A model generated the notes under the pieces. The model was not told the origin of the DNA, made no database searches, and worked only from the letters and a program-made list of their open reading frames with translations. DNA of 64,000 bases, from NCBI RefSeq assembly GCF_021654165.1, contig NZ_JAKFZN010000004.1, positions 140,203 to 204,202 on the forward strand, read 5' to 3'. A program made the position numbers and the translations under genes. Shown piece by piece: positions 1 through 10,608 of this stretch (position 1 is its first letter; every line of letters begins with the position of its first letter). The DNA comes from Nereida sp. MMG025. GTDB taxonomy: Bacteria > Pseudomonadota > Alphaproteobacteria > Rhodobacterales > Rhodobacteraceae.

Positions 1-359
1 ATGCCGAATGCAGACAGGATTGGCGCCAGAGCGCTACCTAAAACCGTCCCAAGCAACGGTACCGCCGCAATGCATGATGTAACCACTAAGGCAAGCAAAC
101 CGCCAAACAGCATTGTTGGTGCAATTTTCAGCAGATCAAAAACAAATGAAACGATAGACCGACCGATTTGGATCACAGCGGATCCAACAGTAACAGTCGT
201 TTGGACGAGTTTATCCAATATGGCTTTCGCATCAGCCGAAAGAGCGATTTGCTCCAATTTTTTTCTTATGTCTCTAATCGGAAGTGCAGTCTCGTTCATC
301 ACCGACAGTTCGGTTTTGTCGATCTCCTGAGGGAGCGCAATAGGGGTGTTACTGGTCAA
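1..359 (-). CDS. Hypothetical membrane protein, N-terminal part (cut by window start)
   Basis: An open frame on the minus strand runs off the left edge. The most upstream supported start is a TTG at 359, preceded by GGAG about nine bases before it. An in-frame ATG at 299 is the alternative. From the ATG it reads MNETALPIRDIRKKLEQIAL, a short charged amphipathic region, and then two hydrophobic stretches (VGSAVIQIGRSIVSFVFDLL and MLFGGLLALVVTSCIAAVPL), so an inner-membrane protein is likely. I do not recognise the family. A plus-strand reading frame over the same bases has no family features and looks like a shadow. uvrB lies just upstream on the same strand, about 55 bases from the TTG. Confidence 0.5.
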   Translation of the reverse strand, partial: MTSNTPIALPQEIDKTELSVMNETALPIRDIRKKLEQIALSADAKAILDKLVQTTVTVGSAVIQIGRSIVSFVFDLLKIAPTMLFGGLLALVVTSCIAAVPLLGTVLGSALAPILSAFG

Positions 360-414
360 TGTAGTGATCTCCAATTCATATAATTACGATGAAATCATAA
401 ATTGGCAAACTTAG

Positions 415-2628
<2,214 letters not shown>

Positions 2629-3070
2629 GTCTGATTCCTCTAAGTTACCCTAAAGATGGGCCGTTTCGCGGGGCTTGCAACCGCCATTTCCCTAGTGTCA
2701 ACTTCACCTGACATCTGGCTTGCCAATTTGTCGCAGCTTATTGCGCGGCGGAAAAAAATTAACATATTCAGTCACTAAGGCGCAACTTTTGCAAAGCAAG
2801 GACTTGTCTGCCTAAAACAAAGTCGATTTGCTTTTGAGATAAGCGGTCTTTTGGTTAAATTCAAAGAGCAGCATAAGCATTTTGTATGCTAGCCGCGGAT
2901 TTGACTGTCGGTATCGGTTGTTACCCTACCGCACCCTCGCTCCCCAACAGCCATGCCGACAGTCATTCTCCCCGCTTTTTCGCAGATCAGCCTGCGGCAC
3001 CACGGGCCGTTGCAATTGGTTGCGATATTTCGGATATAGACCGCACCTTTGGACAAGATGGATGGGCCTG
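2629..3070. other. Intergenic region between uvrB and the NDUFS4-like gene
   Basis: About 440 bases separate these divergent genes, so promoters for both should lie here. A TTGACA-like hexamer in the uvrB direction lies at 2696-2701 but has no convincing -10 partner. The stretch 2750-2890 is AT-rich. Frames that extend the downstream gene upstream into this region lack family similarity and are not believed. Confidence 0.4.
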
Positions 3071-3382
3071 ATGCGCGCACGAATTTACCAACCTGCCAAG
3101 ACCGCGATGTCGTCTGGCGCGGCCAAGACACGCAAATGGGTGCTGGAGTTTGCACCCGCATCAGCGCGTGATGTTGATCCGCTGATGGGCTGGACCTCGT
3201 CATCTGATATGCAAAGCCAAGTGCACCTGACGTTTGATACCAAAGAAGCCGCGCTGGATTATGCGGCTGACAACGGCATTGAAGCCACGGTGCAAGAGCC
3301 AAAGAAACGCCGCGCCAATGTGCGTGAGCGTGGGTATGCTGAAAACTTTGCGGTTGATCGCCGTGGGGCTTGGACGCACTAG
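3071..3382 (+). CDS. NDUFS4-like complex I accessory subunit (ETC complex I conserved region)
   Basis: This 103-residue protein belongs to the family of the 18-kDa accessory subunit of respiratory NADH:ubiquinone oxidoreductase (NDUFS4), known in alphaproteobacteria as well as mitochondria. Family hallmarks are the start [19 protein letters not shown], the W-x-L-EF segment, [12 protein letters not shown], and the C-terminal [15 protein letters not shown]. An ATG at 3071 gives exactly the family length. A longer frame starting near 2882 adds residues without family character and is rejected. The gene stands alone, away from any nuo cluster, and is followed by a strong terminator. Confidence 0.88.
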   Translation: MRARIYQPAKTAMSSGAAKTRKWVLEFAPASARDVDPLMGWTSSSDMQSQVHLTFDTKEAALDYAADNGIEATVQEPKKRRANVRERGYAENFAVDRRGAWTH

Positions 3383-3412
3383 ACCAAACGACCATTTAGC
3401 TGAAATAGGAAC

Positions 3413-3445
3413 AGGGGTTCGCCACAAGTGCGCAGCCCCTTTTTC
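3413..3445 (+). terminator. Rho-independent terminator after the NDUFS4-like gene
   Basis: The hairpin arms AGGGGTTCGC and GCGCAGCCCCT surround a short loop and are followed by TTTTT. It lies 30 bases past the stop codon. Confidence 0.8.
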
Positions 3446-3585
3446 TTGTTCTGCGCAATCTGACCTATTGGAATATTATTCCTGTGATTGGGATTTCGGA
3501 AGGTTTTTGATCCAATTCATAACATTGCATGTTGGTAATTTGGAACGTATGTCCGCGATGCTGCCTCTTTGCTAGGATTACGTCT

Positions 3586-4623
3586 ATGCTGTATGATCTT
3601 GAATTGCTTTCGATCCCGCCTGTTTTGGCTTCGGTCCTGTTTGGCCTCGCACTTGGTGCGGTCTTTGGGGGGCTGGCCCAGATTTCGCGCTTTTGTTTTC
3701 GGCGCGGACTGGTTGGAAGCGGATCAGACAGGTCGCAGGCGTTGGGACTTTGGCTTGTGGCCCTCGCGACGGCCGTGATTGGCACGCAATCGCTTGTTTT
3801 TCTGGGGTATTTGGATTTTTCGGCACACCGTCTGGCCACGGCTGATGTGCCGTGGTTGGCCATTGCAATTGGCGGGTTGCTGTTTGGCGCGGGCATGGTG
3901 CTGACGCGCGGATGCGTTTCGCGCCTGACAGTATTAGCGGGTAGTGGCAATTTGCGCGCCGTGACGGTTTTGGTGCTTTTTGCGGTGGTGGCCCACGCAA
4001 CGCTGAAAGGTGTGTTGGCCCCTGTGCGTGTCGCGATCGGGTCTGTCACTGTGCCAGTTGAAGCAGGTGCCGTGTTGCCCGTGATGGCGACATTTGTTGT
4101 GCTTGCGGCGATTGCCGTGATCGTCTGGCGCAACCGGCCTTCGGTGCGCGGCGCTGCATTTGGCGTGGCGATTGGTGCGTTGGCCCCATTGGGCTGGATG
4201 GGCACGGGCGTTCTGCTTTTTGATGAGTTCGACCCCATCGCGTTGCAGTCACTGTCGTTCACATCGCCTTGGGCCGACACTTTGTTTTGGTCCATTGCTT
4301 CCAGCGCGGTGCCTGCAGGGTTTGGCACGGGTCTGATCGGTGGCGTGTTGCTTGGCGCATTCCTGAGTGCGGTGATCCGCGGTGAAGCGAAGCTGCAAAG
4401 CTTTGAAAGCCCCGAACAAACGCTGCGCTACGGTCTGGGCGCATCCTTGATGGGCGTTGGCGGTGTGCTGGCAGGCGGTTGCACAGTGGGTGCGGGCCTG
4501 TCGGGTATCCCGACATTGAGTATTGCGGCGATCGGCGCGATCCTTGCGATTGCAGCGGGTGGTTTGATCACAGACCGTCTGGTGGATCGCAGTGGTTTAC
4601 ATGCTGCGCCAACTTTGGCCTGA
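3586..4623 (+). CDS. YeeE/YedE family transporter (thiosulfate/sulfur-compound uptake type)
   Basis: A 345-residue integral membrane protein with about nine to ten hydrophobic segments. It carries the paired cysteine signatures of the YeeE/YedE (TsuA-like) family: GCVSRLTVLAGSGNLRA in the first half and GGCTVGAGLSG near the C-terminus. In this family the conserved cysteines line the path for thiosulfate or related sulfur species across the inner membrane. I chose the ATG at 3586 because the 19 codons before it in the longer frame are Cys/Arg-rich and unlike the family. No sulfur-oxidation or cysteine-biosynthesis genes flank it, so the substrate is inferred from family only. Confidence 0.85.
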   Translation: MLYDLELLSIPPVLASVLFGLALGAVFGGLAQISRFCFRRGLVGSGSDRSQALGLWLVALATAVIGTQSLVFLGYLDFSAHRLATADVPWLAIAIGGLLFGAGMVLTRGCVSRLTVLAGSGNLRAVTVLVLFAVVAHATLKGVLAPVRVAIGSVTVPVEAGAVLPVMATFVVLAAIAVIVWRNRPSVRGAAFGVAIGALAPLGWMGTGVLLFDEFDPIALQSLSFTSPWADTLFWSIASSAVPAGFGTGLIGGVLLGAFLSAVIRGEAKLQSFESPEQTLRYGLGASLMGVGGVLAGGCTVGAGLSGIPTLSIAAIGAILAIAAGGLITDRLVDRSGLHAAPTLA

Positions 4624-4670
4624 TTGCGTCTTGCCTTGCGGGGGCGCTGTTGGATAGATGATGTCCAAGC

Positions 4671-4747
4671 GGTCCCTTAGCTCAACTGGATAGAGCAGCT
4701 GACTTCTAATCAGCAGGTTGAGGGTTCGAGTCCTTCAGGGATCGCCA
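4671..4747 (+). tRNA. tRNA-Arg (anticodon TCT)
   Basis: A full cloverleaf folds. The acceptor arms GGTCCCT and AGGGATC pair with one G-T. The anticodon arm is GCTGA-CTTCTAA-TCAGC, with TCT at 4705-4707. The T arm is GAGGG-TTCGAGT-CCTTC. A discriminator G is followed by an encoded CCA at 4745-4747. This isoacceptor reads AGA/AGG codons. Confidence 0.96.
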
Positions 4748-4771
4748 ATTCCGACAGATCGTTTCGCGAGT

Positions 4772-5392
4772 CTACGGGGTCTGCCTATAGATCAGATCGG
4801 CTGGTCGGGACTGTGCAATAACCGTCTGGGCATTGGGCAGGTCATTGCCTTGCACGCGTGCGTTCGCCTCCGATGCGGAATGATTGCGAGACAGCCAACG
4901 CTGCATCAATCGCGCTGACAGTTCGGAGAGGGGCACATCGATCTGGACGGTCATATCCCAAAGCGGATGCAGAGCGTCCCAAGGCGGCTGATCCAACAGC
5001 AGATAATTGCCTTCAACCAACACCGTTTTCGCATGGGCGGTGATGGTATGCGTGTTGGGAACGACCGCATCCATGTCACGATCAAAACCGGGGGCTTGGA
5101 CGTGTTCACCTTGTTTGACGCGTTTCAACACGTCCAGCAACGCATCGACGTCGAAGGTGTCCGGGGCGCCTTTTCGGTGCAGGCGCCCGCGTTGGGCCAG
5201 CGCGTCATTATCCATATGAAACCCGTCCATCGGCAAAAGCACAGCTTGGTCCAGATCGTTTGCCAATCGTTCGGCCAATGTCGTTTTGCCGCTGGCAGGA
5301 GGGCCGCACAGCGCAATGATCTGCCGGCCATCAAGCCGACGGGTCAAGGCCTCAAGAAGCGCCTCGTAGCTTGTGAGTGCCGCGCTGCTCAA
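4772..5392 (-). CDS. P-loop nucleoside/sugar kinase-like protein (FrcK-like), end of polyol operon
   Basis: This 206-residue protein belongs to the phosphoribulokinase/uridine-kinase-like P-loop family. Walker A GPPASGKTT lies at 30-38, MDGFHMD follows a strand that would hold the phosphate acceptor site, and HRKGAPDTFD is typical of the PRK/UDK lid region. Similar small kinases (FrcK) end fructose ABC operons in rhizobia. It starts at a TTG inside a 4-base TTGA overlap with the stop of the mannitol dehydrogenase gene, so translation is probably coupled. Because the two upstream dehydrogenases make fructose from mannitol or sorbitol, fructose phosphorylation is a reasonable but unproven role. 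Confidence 0.75.
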   Translation of the reverse strand: MSSAALTSYEALLEALTRRLDGRQIIALCGPPASGKTTLAERLANDLDQAVLLPMDGFHMDNDALAQRGRLHRKGAPDTFDVDALLDVLKRVKQGEHVQAPGFDRDMDAVVPNTHTITAHAKTVLVEGNYLLLDQPPWDALHPLWDMTVQIDVPLSELSARLMQRWLSRNHSASEANARVQGNDLPNAQTVIAQSRPADLIYRQTP

Positions 5393-6882
5393 GCCTGCGC
5401 GATGTATTGAGAGATTGCCGCTTCAACACCCGAGGCATAGATTTCGCTGAGCCAACGGGCAAAGGCGTCGGCAAAGGCGGGACTGTCTGCCAGATCGCCA
5501 TAGATGTTGCGCTGTTCCAGCCAAAGTGACGGGGCGTGCTGCGCGGCTTTGGCCGTTTCGACCAAAATGGCCCACTGCGGATCGTTTGCGTCGATCGTTG
5601 ATCCGTTTTCGCGTGTGCCTGCGCAATACCGCGCCCAGATGGCGGAGGTCAGCGCCAGACCGCTGACAGGTGTGCCTGCTTCCACAGCTTCGCGTGCCGT
5701 TGGCAAAACGAACCCAGGCTGGCGGCTTGAGCCGTCAAAGGCCACACGGCGTGTGGTGTCGTGGATTTCGGGGTTCGAGAAGCGCGAACAAACCAGTGCC
5801 AGATAATCAAGCGGTTTGGTTCCCGGCACATCGGCGACAAGCGGCGTCACTTCGCGGCGCATGATGGCATCCAACAGATCGGCAATGCCTGTGTGGGCCA
5901 TGGCACCGGCGATCGTTTCAATCCCGATCAGATCGGCGGGTGCTGCGATGATTTGGTGTCCTGCGTTCAAAATCCGCAGCTTCATAAGCTCAAAGGAATG
6001 GACATCATCGGTCAGGGTTGCGCCGACATTTTCCCATTCAGGGCGGCCCGCGCAGAAATTATCTTCGATCACCCATTGGCGGAAGTTTTCATGCGTCACG
6101 GGGGCTTGATCATCAATGCCAAACGTCTGCACCAGTGCAAGCTCGGCGGGTCCGGTGGCCGGCACGATGCAATCCACCATCGAATTGGGGAAGGTGCAAT
6201 GTTCGTCGATCCAGGCAGCCAGATCAGGGTCTGACATGTTTGCAAGGGTGATGATCGTTTGGCGCAGGACTGTGCCATTTCCCTGCACGTTGTCACAGCT
6301 TAGGCCGGTGAAGGGGCCAGTGCCTGCATCGCGGCGCAGTTTCAGTGCGGCAATCATAGCACCAAAGGCCGTGCGCGGTGTGGCAGGGTTGGCCGCATCA
6401 TGCTGGATGTCGGGGTGGGTGGCATCAAAGCCGCCTGTCGCGGGATCGATGAAATACCCCCCTTCGGTCACTGTCAGGGACACAATCTTGATCGCAGGAT
6501 CGGCCATGGCGGTGATCAGGGGGGCGTTGTCTGCGGCCACAGGCAGAAAATCAATCATGGAGCCTGTGATCTCGGCTGACTTGCCCTTGGGGTCCAGCTC
6601 GATCAGGGTTGTCAGGCAGTCTTGTGCCAGCAGACGGTCGCGTTGGGCACCATCGGCGGCACGAACGCCTGCGCCGACAATGGCCCAGTCATATGCCTCG
6701 CCCTGCTGCATCAGGCGGTGCAGATACCACGCCTGATGACCACGGTGGAAGTTTCCAAGGCCAATATGGACTATACCTGCCGACAGATCAGCAGCATCAT
6801 ACTTCGGACGAGACACGTCGGCTCGGATTGCGCCAAGGTTTGCGCGGGTCAGGGGGGTGCTGTGTGTTTTCATGTCGTCCAT
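5389..6882 (-). CDS. mtlK: Mannitol 2-dehydrogenase (polyol-specific long-chain dehydrogenase)
   Basis: An NAD-dependent dehydrogenase oxidising D-mannitol (often also arabitol/sorbitol) to the 2-ketose. It has the N-terminal Rossmann motif GLGNFHRGH at 41-49 and the catalytic pattern K-x4-N-x2-H in KLRILNAGH (K301, N306, H309). Its length (497 residues) fits the family. The ATG at 6882 shares its A with the TGA of the preceding smoS gene (TGATG), which argues for coupled translation. A TTG four codons upstream and an ATG at 6873 are the alternatives. It lies in the same order relative to smoS as in the Rhodobacter polyol operon. Confidence 0.93.
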   Translation of the reverse strand: MDDMKTHSTPLTRANLGAIRADVSRPKYDAADLSAGIVHIGLGNFHRGHQAWYLHRLMQQGEAYDWAIVGAGVRAADGAQRDRLLAQDCLTTLIELDPKGKSAEITGSMIDFLPVAADNAPLITAMADPAIKIVSLTVTEGGYFIDPATGGFDATHPDIQHDAANPATPRTAFGAMIAALKLRRDAGTGPFTGLSCDNVQGNGTVLRQTIITLANMSDPDLAAWIDEHCTFPNSMVDCIVPATGPAELALVQTFGIDDQAPVTHENFRQWVIEDNFCAGRPEWENVGATLTDDVHSFELMKLRILNAGHQIIAAPADLIGIETIAGAMAHTGIADLLDAIMRREVTPLVADVPGTKPLDYLALVCSRFSNPEIHDTTRRVAFDGSSRQPGFVLPTAREAVEAGTPVSGLALTSAIWARYCAGTRENGSTIDANDPQWAILVETAKAAQHAPSLWLEQRNIYGDLADSPAFADAFARWLSEIYASGVEAAISQYIAQA

Positions 6883-7649
6883 CAACTCATCCAATTCCCG
6901 CCGTCCACATTATAGGTTTGTGCGACGACATAATTTGCATCTGGGCTGGCAAGGAAAACAGCCATCCCGGTTAAATCCTGAGCGGTGCCCATGCGTCCGA
7001 AGGGAACGCCTTGCCCCACTTCGCGCTTTTTCTGGCCCGGTTGTTTGTTTTCGTATTTGGCAAAAAACGCATCTACGCCGTCCCAATGTTCGCCGTCGAC
7101 GACGCCGGGGGCGATGGCGTTTACATTGATGCCATGTTCGATCAGGTTTAGCCCTGCCGATTGCGTCAGGCTGATAATCGCGGCTTTTGTGGCGCAATAC
7201 ACACCAACAAGCGCTTCGCCCCGCCGACCTGCCTGGCTGGCCATATTGATAATCTTGCCGCCAGTGCCCTGTGCAATCATCTGCTTGGCAACGGCCTGCA
7301 TGGTAAACAAGGTTCCTGCGACATTGATGTCGAAGGTGCGCGCGTAATCGGCGCGTGTAATTTCGGTGATCGGTGCGGCGGTAAAAACGGCGGCATTGTT
7401 GATCAGAATGTCGATGCCCCCCATGGCGGCGACGGCTTTTTCTATGCCTGCGTCGATGCTGGCTTGGTCCGTGACGTCCATATGGACGGGGATGGCGCCG
7501 AGGGTGGTTGCAGTCTCTTGGACGCGTGCTGCGTCAATGTCGGCAATGGCCACTTGCGCGCCCTCTGCCAGATAGCGTTCGGCAAACGCCGCACCGATGC
7601 CGCGTGCGGCTCCGGTGATAAATGCGCGTTTGCCGAACAGCCGTGTCAT
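6882..7649 (-). CDS. smoS: Sorbitol/galactitol dehydrogenase, SDR family
   Basis: This classical short-chain dehydrogenase oxidises hexitols such as sorbitol (D-glucitol) to fructose with NAD+. The 255-residue length matches SmoS. Visible motifs are TGAARGIG (12-19) for NAD binding, NNA (84-86), and the catalytic triad S138, Y151 and K155 in YCATK. A C-terminal segment [10 protein letters not shown] ends the protein. It overlaps the upstream ATPase gene by four bases (ATGA) and the downstream mannitol dehydrogenase by one base, so it sits in the middle of one transcript. Confidence 0.93.
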   Translation of the reverse strand: MTRLFGKRAFITGAARGIGAAFAERYLAEGAQVAIADIDAARVQETATTLGAIPVHMDVTDQASIDAGIEKAVAAMGGIDILINNAAVFTAAPITEITRADYARTFDINVAGTLFTMQAVAKQMIAQGTGGKIINMASQAGRRGEALVGVYCATKAAIISLTQSAGLNLIEHGINVNAIAPGVVDGEHWDGVDAFFAKYENKQPGQKKREVGQGVPFGRMGTAQDLTGMAVFLASPDANYVVAQTYNVDGGNWMS

Positions 7650-8650
7650 GCGATGCGCAGCCCGTCTGCACCAAAGCGGTGCATTTCGTCTGCACGTGGG
7701 TTCAGGTGGATCGTGTCACCATGTGTCAGGCTGATGTCGCCAATGGCGCGCACGGTCAGAGTTTCTGCCAGACCCGTGTTGTGGATGTGGAAGAACGTGT
7801 CCGAGCCCAAGTGCTCTGCCACGCCAACGGTGCCTTGCCATTGGCCATTCGCTTCGACCACGTCGATGTGCTCGGGGCGGATGCCGACGGAATGGGCACC
7901 AAGTTTCTGTGCCGCATCACCTTCGATGAAATTCATCTTAGGCGAGCCGATGAAACCCGCCACGAATTTGTTGCGTGGTGTGCGATACAGCTCAAGTGGC
8001 GAACCGACCTGTTCAATGACACCTGCCTGCAAAACAACGATCTTGTTGGCCATTGTCATCGCTTCGACCTGGTCATGCGTGACGTAGATCATGGTGGTCT
8101 CAAGCTTGTTGTGAAGCTCTGAGATTTCCATGCGCATGCCGACCCGAAGGGCAGCGTCTAGGTTCGACAGTGGTTCGTCAAACAAGAAGGCCGCAGGTTC
8201 ACGCACAATCGCACGGCCGATGGCCACACGTTGACGCTGACCACCAGACAGTTGGCCGGGCTTGCGATCAAGATAGGCGTCGAGGTTCAGAACCTTTGCA
8301 GCTTGGTCGACGCGTGCGTCGATATCCGACTGGTCCATACCTGCCATGCGCAGCGGGAAGGCAATGTTTTTGCGCACGGTCATATGCGGATAAAGCGCAT
8401 AGGACTGGAACACCATTGCCAGACCCCGTTTGGATGGTGGCACCTTTGTCACGTCGTTGCCGTCGATCTTGATGGCACCCGAGGTGCAGTCTTCCAGACC
8501 CGCAATCAAACGCAGCAGGGTGGATTTACCACATCCCGATGGGCCAACGAATACGGCGAATTCGCCATCTTCGATTGTCAGGTTCAGTGGCGGGATGACT
8601 TCTGTCTCGCCAAAGCTTTTCGTTACGTTTTCAAGTACGATACGTCCCAT
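7646..8650 (-). CDS. smoK: Polyol ABC transporter ATP-binding protein
   Basis: The cytoplasmic ATPase of a carbohydrate uptake ABC transporter (MalK/UgpC type), 334 residues. It shows Walker [10 protein letters not shown] at 36-44, the signature [14 protein letters not shown], Walker [12 protein letters not shown], and a switch histidine in [13 protein letters not shown]-terminal TOBE-like regulatory region contains [10 protein letters not shown]. It follows the smoG permease after nine bases and overlaps smoS. The operon context gives sorbitol/mannitol as the probable cargo. Confidence 0.94.
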   Translation of the reverse strand: MGRIVLENVTKSFGETEVIPPLNLTIEDGEFAVFVGPSGCGKSTLLRLIAGLEDCTSGAIKIDGNDVTKVPPSKRGLAMVFQSYALYPHMTVRKNIAFPLRMAGMDQSDIDARVDQAAKVLNLDAYLDRKPGQLSGGQRQRVAIGRAIVREPAAFLFDEPLSNLDAALRVGMRMEISELHNKLETTMIYVTHDQVEAMTMANKIVVLQAGVIEQVGSPLELYRTPRNKFVAGFIGSPKMNFIEGDAAQKLGAHSVGIRPEHIDVVEANGQWQGTVGVAEHLGSDTFFHIHNTGLAETLTVRAIGDISLTHGDTIHLNPRADEMHRFGADGLRIA

Positions 8651-8659
8651 GATCGTTCC

Positions 8660-9493
8660 TTATTTCACTGCGCCAAAGGTAAGACCTTGGACCAATTGTT
8701 TTTGACAGAACCAGCCCAATACGACGATGGGGCCAACGGCTGCGGTGGAGACTGCGGAGAGGCGACCAAAGAACAGACCTTCGGGTGCGCGGTTCCCTTC
8801 GATGAGCTTTGACAGCGTCGCGGCTTCGGTGGTGGTCAAGCGGACTGTCCAGTACGCTTCGTTCCAGCAGAAGATGAAGACCAGCAAGGCAGTGGAAGCA
8901 ATGCCGCCCCAAGCCAGTGGGATCAGGATCTCGCGAACCTCGCCCCATGTGGTCAGCCCGTCCATCTGGCCTGCTTCGATGATATCCTTGGGGATGTCCT
9001 TGAAGTAGGTGAACAGCATCCAGATCGCGATGGGCAGATTGATCAGGCTGAGCACCATGACAATCAGAAAGTGCGTATCATACAGACCCACTGACTTGGT
9101 CAGGAAGATCATTGGATAGAGCACCGCCGCGGCTGGCAACATCTTGGTCGACAGCATCCACATCAGGATGTCTTTGGTTCCGCGGCTTGGATTGAATGCC
9201 ATTGCGTAGGCGCAAGGCACGGCCACGACCAATGTGAAGATGGTTGCCGCGACAGAGGTGATGATCGAGTTCGTGGCAAAGCGCCAGTAGTCGTAGTTCT
9301 CTGTCATGTTGGCATAGTTTTCGAGCGTCGGCGTGAACGAAAACAGCATCTCGGGTTTCACCGCATCGGCATCGGTCTTGAAGCTTGTCATGACCATGTA
9401 GGCGATAGGAAAGAAGAAGATCAGGGCAACCAACCAAGCCAGGATAGGCCAAGCGATTTTCGAAAACTTCGTGTGTTGTGCAACGATAGCCAT
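8660..9493 (-). CDS. smoG: Polyol ABC transporter permease (MalG type)
   Basis: A 277-residue inner-membrane permease with six hydrophobic segments. The first is WPILAWLVALIFFFPIAYMV. The cytoplasmic EAA loop that docks to the ATPase reads EAGQMDGLTTWGEVREILIP. Its length and position after SmoF fit the MalG-like second permease of the sorbitol/mannitol transporter. The gap to the upstream permease gene is five bases. Confidence 0.92.
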   Translation of the reverse strand: MAIVAQHTKFSKIAWPILAWLVALIFFFPIAYMVMTSFKTDADAVKPEMLFSFTPTLENYANMTENYDYWRFATNSIITSVAATIFTLVVAVPCAYAMAFNPSRGTKDILMWMLSTKMLPAAAVLYPMIFLTKSVGLYDTHFLIVMVLSLINLPIAIWMLFTYFKDIPKDIIEAGQMDGLTTWGEVREILIPLAWGGIASTALLVFIFCWNEAYWTVRLTTTEAATLSKLIEGNRAPEGLFFGRLSAVSTAAVGPIVVLGWFCQKQLVQGLTFGAVK

Positions 9494-9498
9494 TGAAT

Positions 9499-10437
9499 TT
9501 ACTCCATCAATGTCTTGCCGATCATCCGAAGAAGGAAGATAGCGACAATGTTGGCAAGGATGACGGCGAAGATCCCAGTAGCGGACGCGGCACCGATGTT
9601 GTTGTTAACCAATTCCCCGATGTAGTAGGGCAGGTTCTTGTTCCCGTTGCCGCGGCTGACAATTTCGATTTCAGCATAAAGCGACAGGTGGAAAATGGCC
9701 TGGATCATGACCACAATCGCGATTGGGCGACCAAGGTGTGGCAATGTCAGGAAGCGGAACTGAGACCATGCACCCGCGCCGTCCAGAACAGCAGCTTCTT
9801 TTTGCTGTTGGTCCTCTGATTGCAGCGAGGTCATGAAGATCAGGATTGCAAAGGGGGTCCACTGCCACGTCACCATCATAATAACAGCGTAGGCAGAGGT
9901 TTGCGTGGCACGGAACGAAATGGGTTCGAACTGTGGCCAGAGCGAGAAGAACCAACCCACCAGCGGCGCGTCCTTCAAACCTGCGATTGTTGTGTTGATC
10001 GCGTCGACCGCGATGCCCTGCAGGCCAAGCACCGGATCAAGCAACATGTTGATCCAAAGAACGGCGTTCACAGCGGGCATAACAAAGAAAGGCGAAATCA
10101 GAAGAACGCGCACCATGCCACGTCCCGGGAAGCTGCGGTTGATCAAGACCGCCACTGCGATACCAAGAGCGACTGTGAGGAATAGAATGCTGCAGACAAT
10201 CAGCAGCGAGTTTTGAATGGCAAGCCAGAACGCGTCCTGGTTCCACACGTATTCGTAGTTTCCGAACCCGCGCCAGTTATCGATAGAAGGCGATGTCCAT
10301 TCGGGGCGACGCAGGTTGTTCAAAACGTAACGGATGAACGAGAAGAACAGCGTCATGCTCAGGGGGACGAGCATCCAGAACAGCAGCAAAAGAACAGCTG
10401 GCGTCTGAAGCAGTCGGGGGATGGTACGATTGGCCAT
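9499..10437 (-). CDS. smoF: Polyol ABC transporter permease (MalF type)
   Basis: A 312-residue inner-membrane permease of the MalF/UgpA group with about six transmembrane segments. The EAA-type loop reads EAAVLDGAGAWSQFRFLTLPHL. It is the first gene after the binding-protein gene and is separated from it by about 170 bases containing a strong hairpin. The pair with SmoG should form the heterodimeric channel of the polyol importer. Confidence 0.92.
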   Translation of the reverse strand: MANRTIPRLLQTPAVLLLLFWMLVPLSMTLFFSFIRYVLNNLRRPEWTSPSIDNWRGFGNYEYVWNQDAFWLAIQNSLLIVCSILFLTVALGIAVAVLINRSFPGRGMVRVLLISPFFVMPAVNAVLWINMLLDPVLGLQGIAVDAINTTIAGLKDAPLVGWFFSLWPQFEPISFRATQTSAYAVIMMVTWQWTPFAILIFMTSLQSEDQQQKEAAVLDGAGAWSQFRFLTLPHLGRPIAIVVMIQAIFHLSLYAEIEIVSRGNGNKNLPYYIGELVNNNIGAASATGIFAVILANIVAIFLLRMIGKTLME

Positions 10438-10566
10438 GACTAGAGACTCTCCGCAATGCGAAAGGGATTAAAAGATATGCGATTTTCGCTGTTTAGGGTC
10501 GTCTCACGGGGCTCGTTATATGGCTAACCGTTGGTGTCGACCGTGTTTCCCGCATGGGGAAGGGGT

Positions 10567-10596
10567 GGCGAGACCCTATAAAACAAGGGTCTCGCC
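10567..10596 (-). other. Intercistronic hairpin between the binding-protein and permease genes
   Basis: A perfect 11-bp stem pairs GGCGAGACCCT with AGGGTCTCGCC around an 8-base loop, starting about a dozen bases past the binding-protein stop. There is no U-run in the minus-strand direction. An mRNA-stabilising or partial attenuation element, as between malE and malF in enteric bacteria, is more likely than a full terminator. Confidence 0.65.
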
Positions 10597-10608
10597 GAAG
10601 GTCTAGGC

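Noticed and set aside
2629..2760. SOS (LexA) box for uvrB
   Set aside because: No GTTC-N7-GTTC or GAAC-N7-GAAC repeat was found in the upstream region.
3465..4328. Minus-strand open frame (287 residues) opposite the YeeE/YedE gene
   Set aside because: Low-complexity Pro/Ala/Ser/Thr composition. The opposite strand has a complete membrane transporter.
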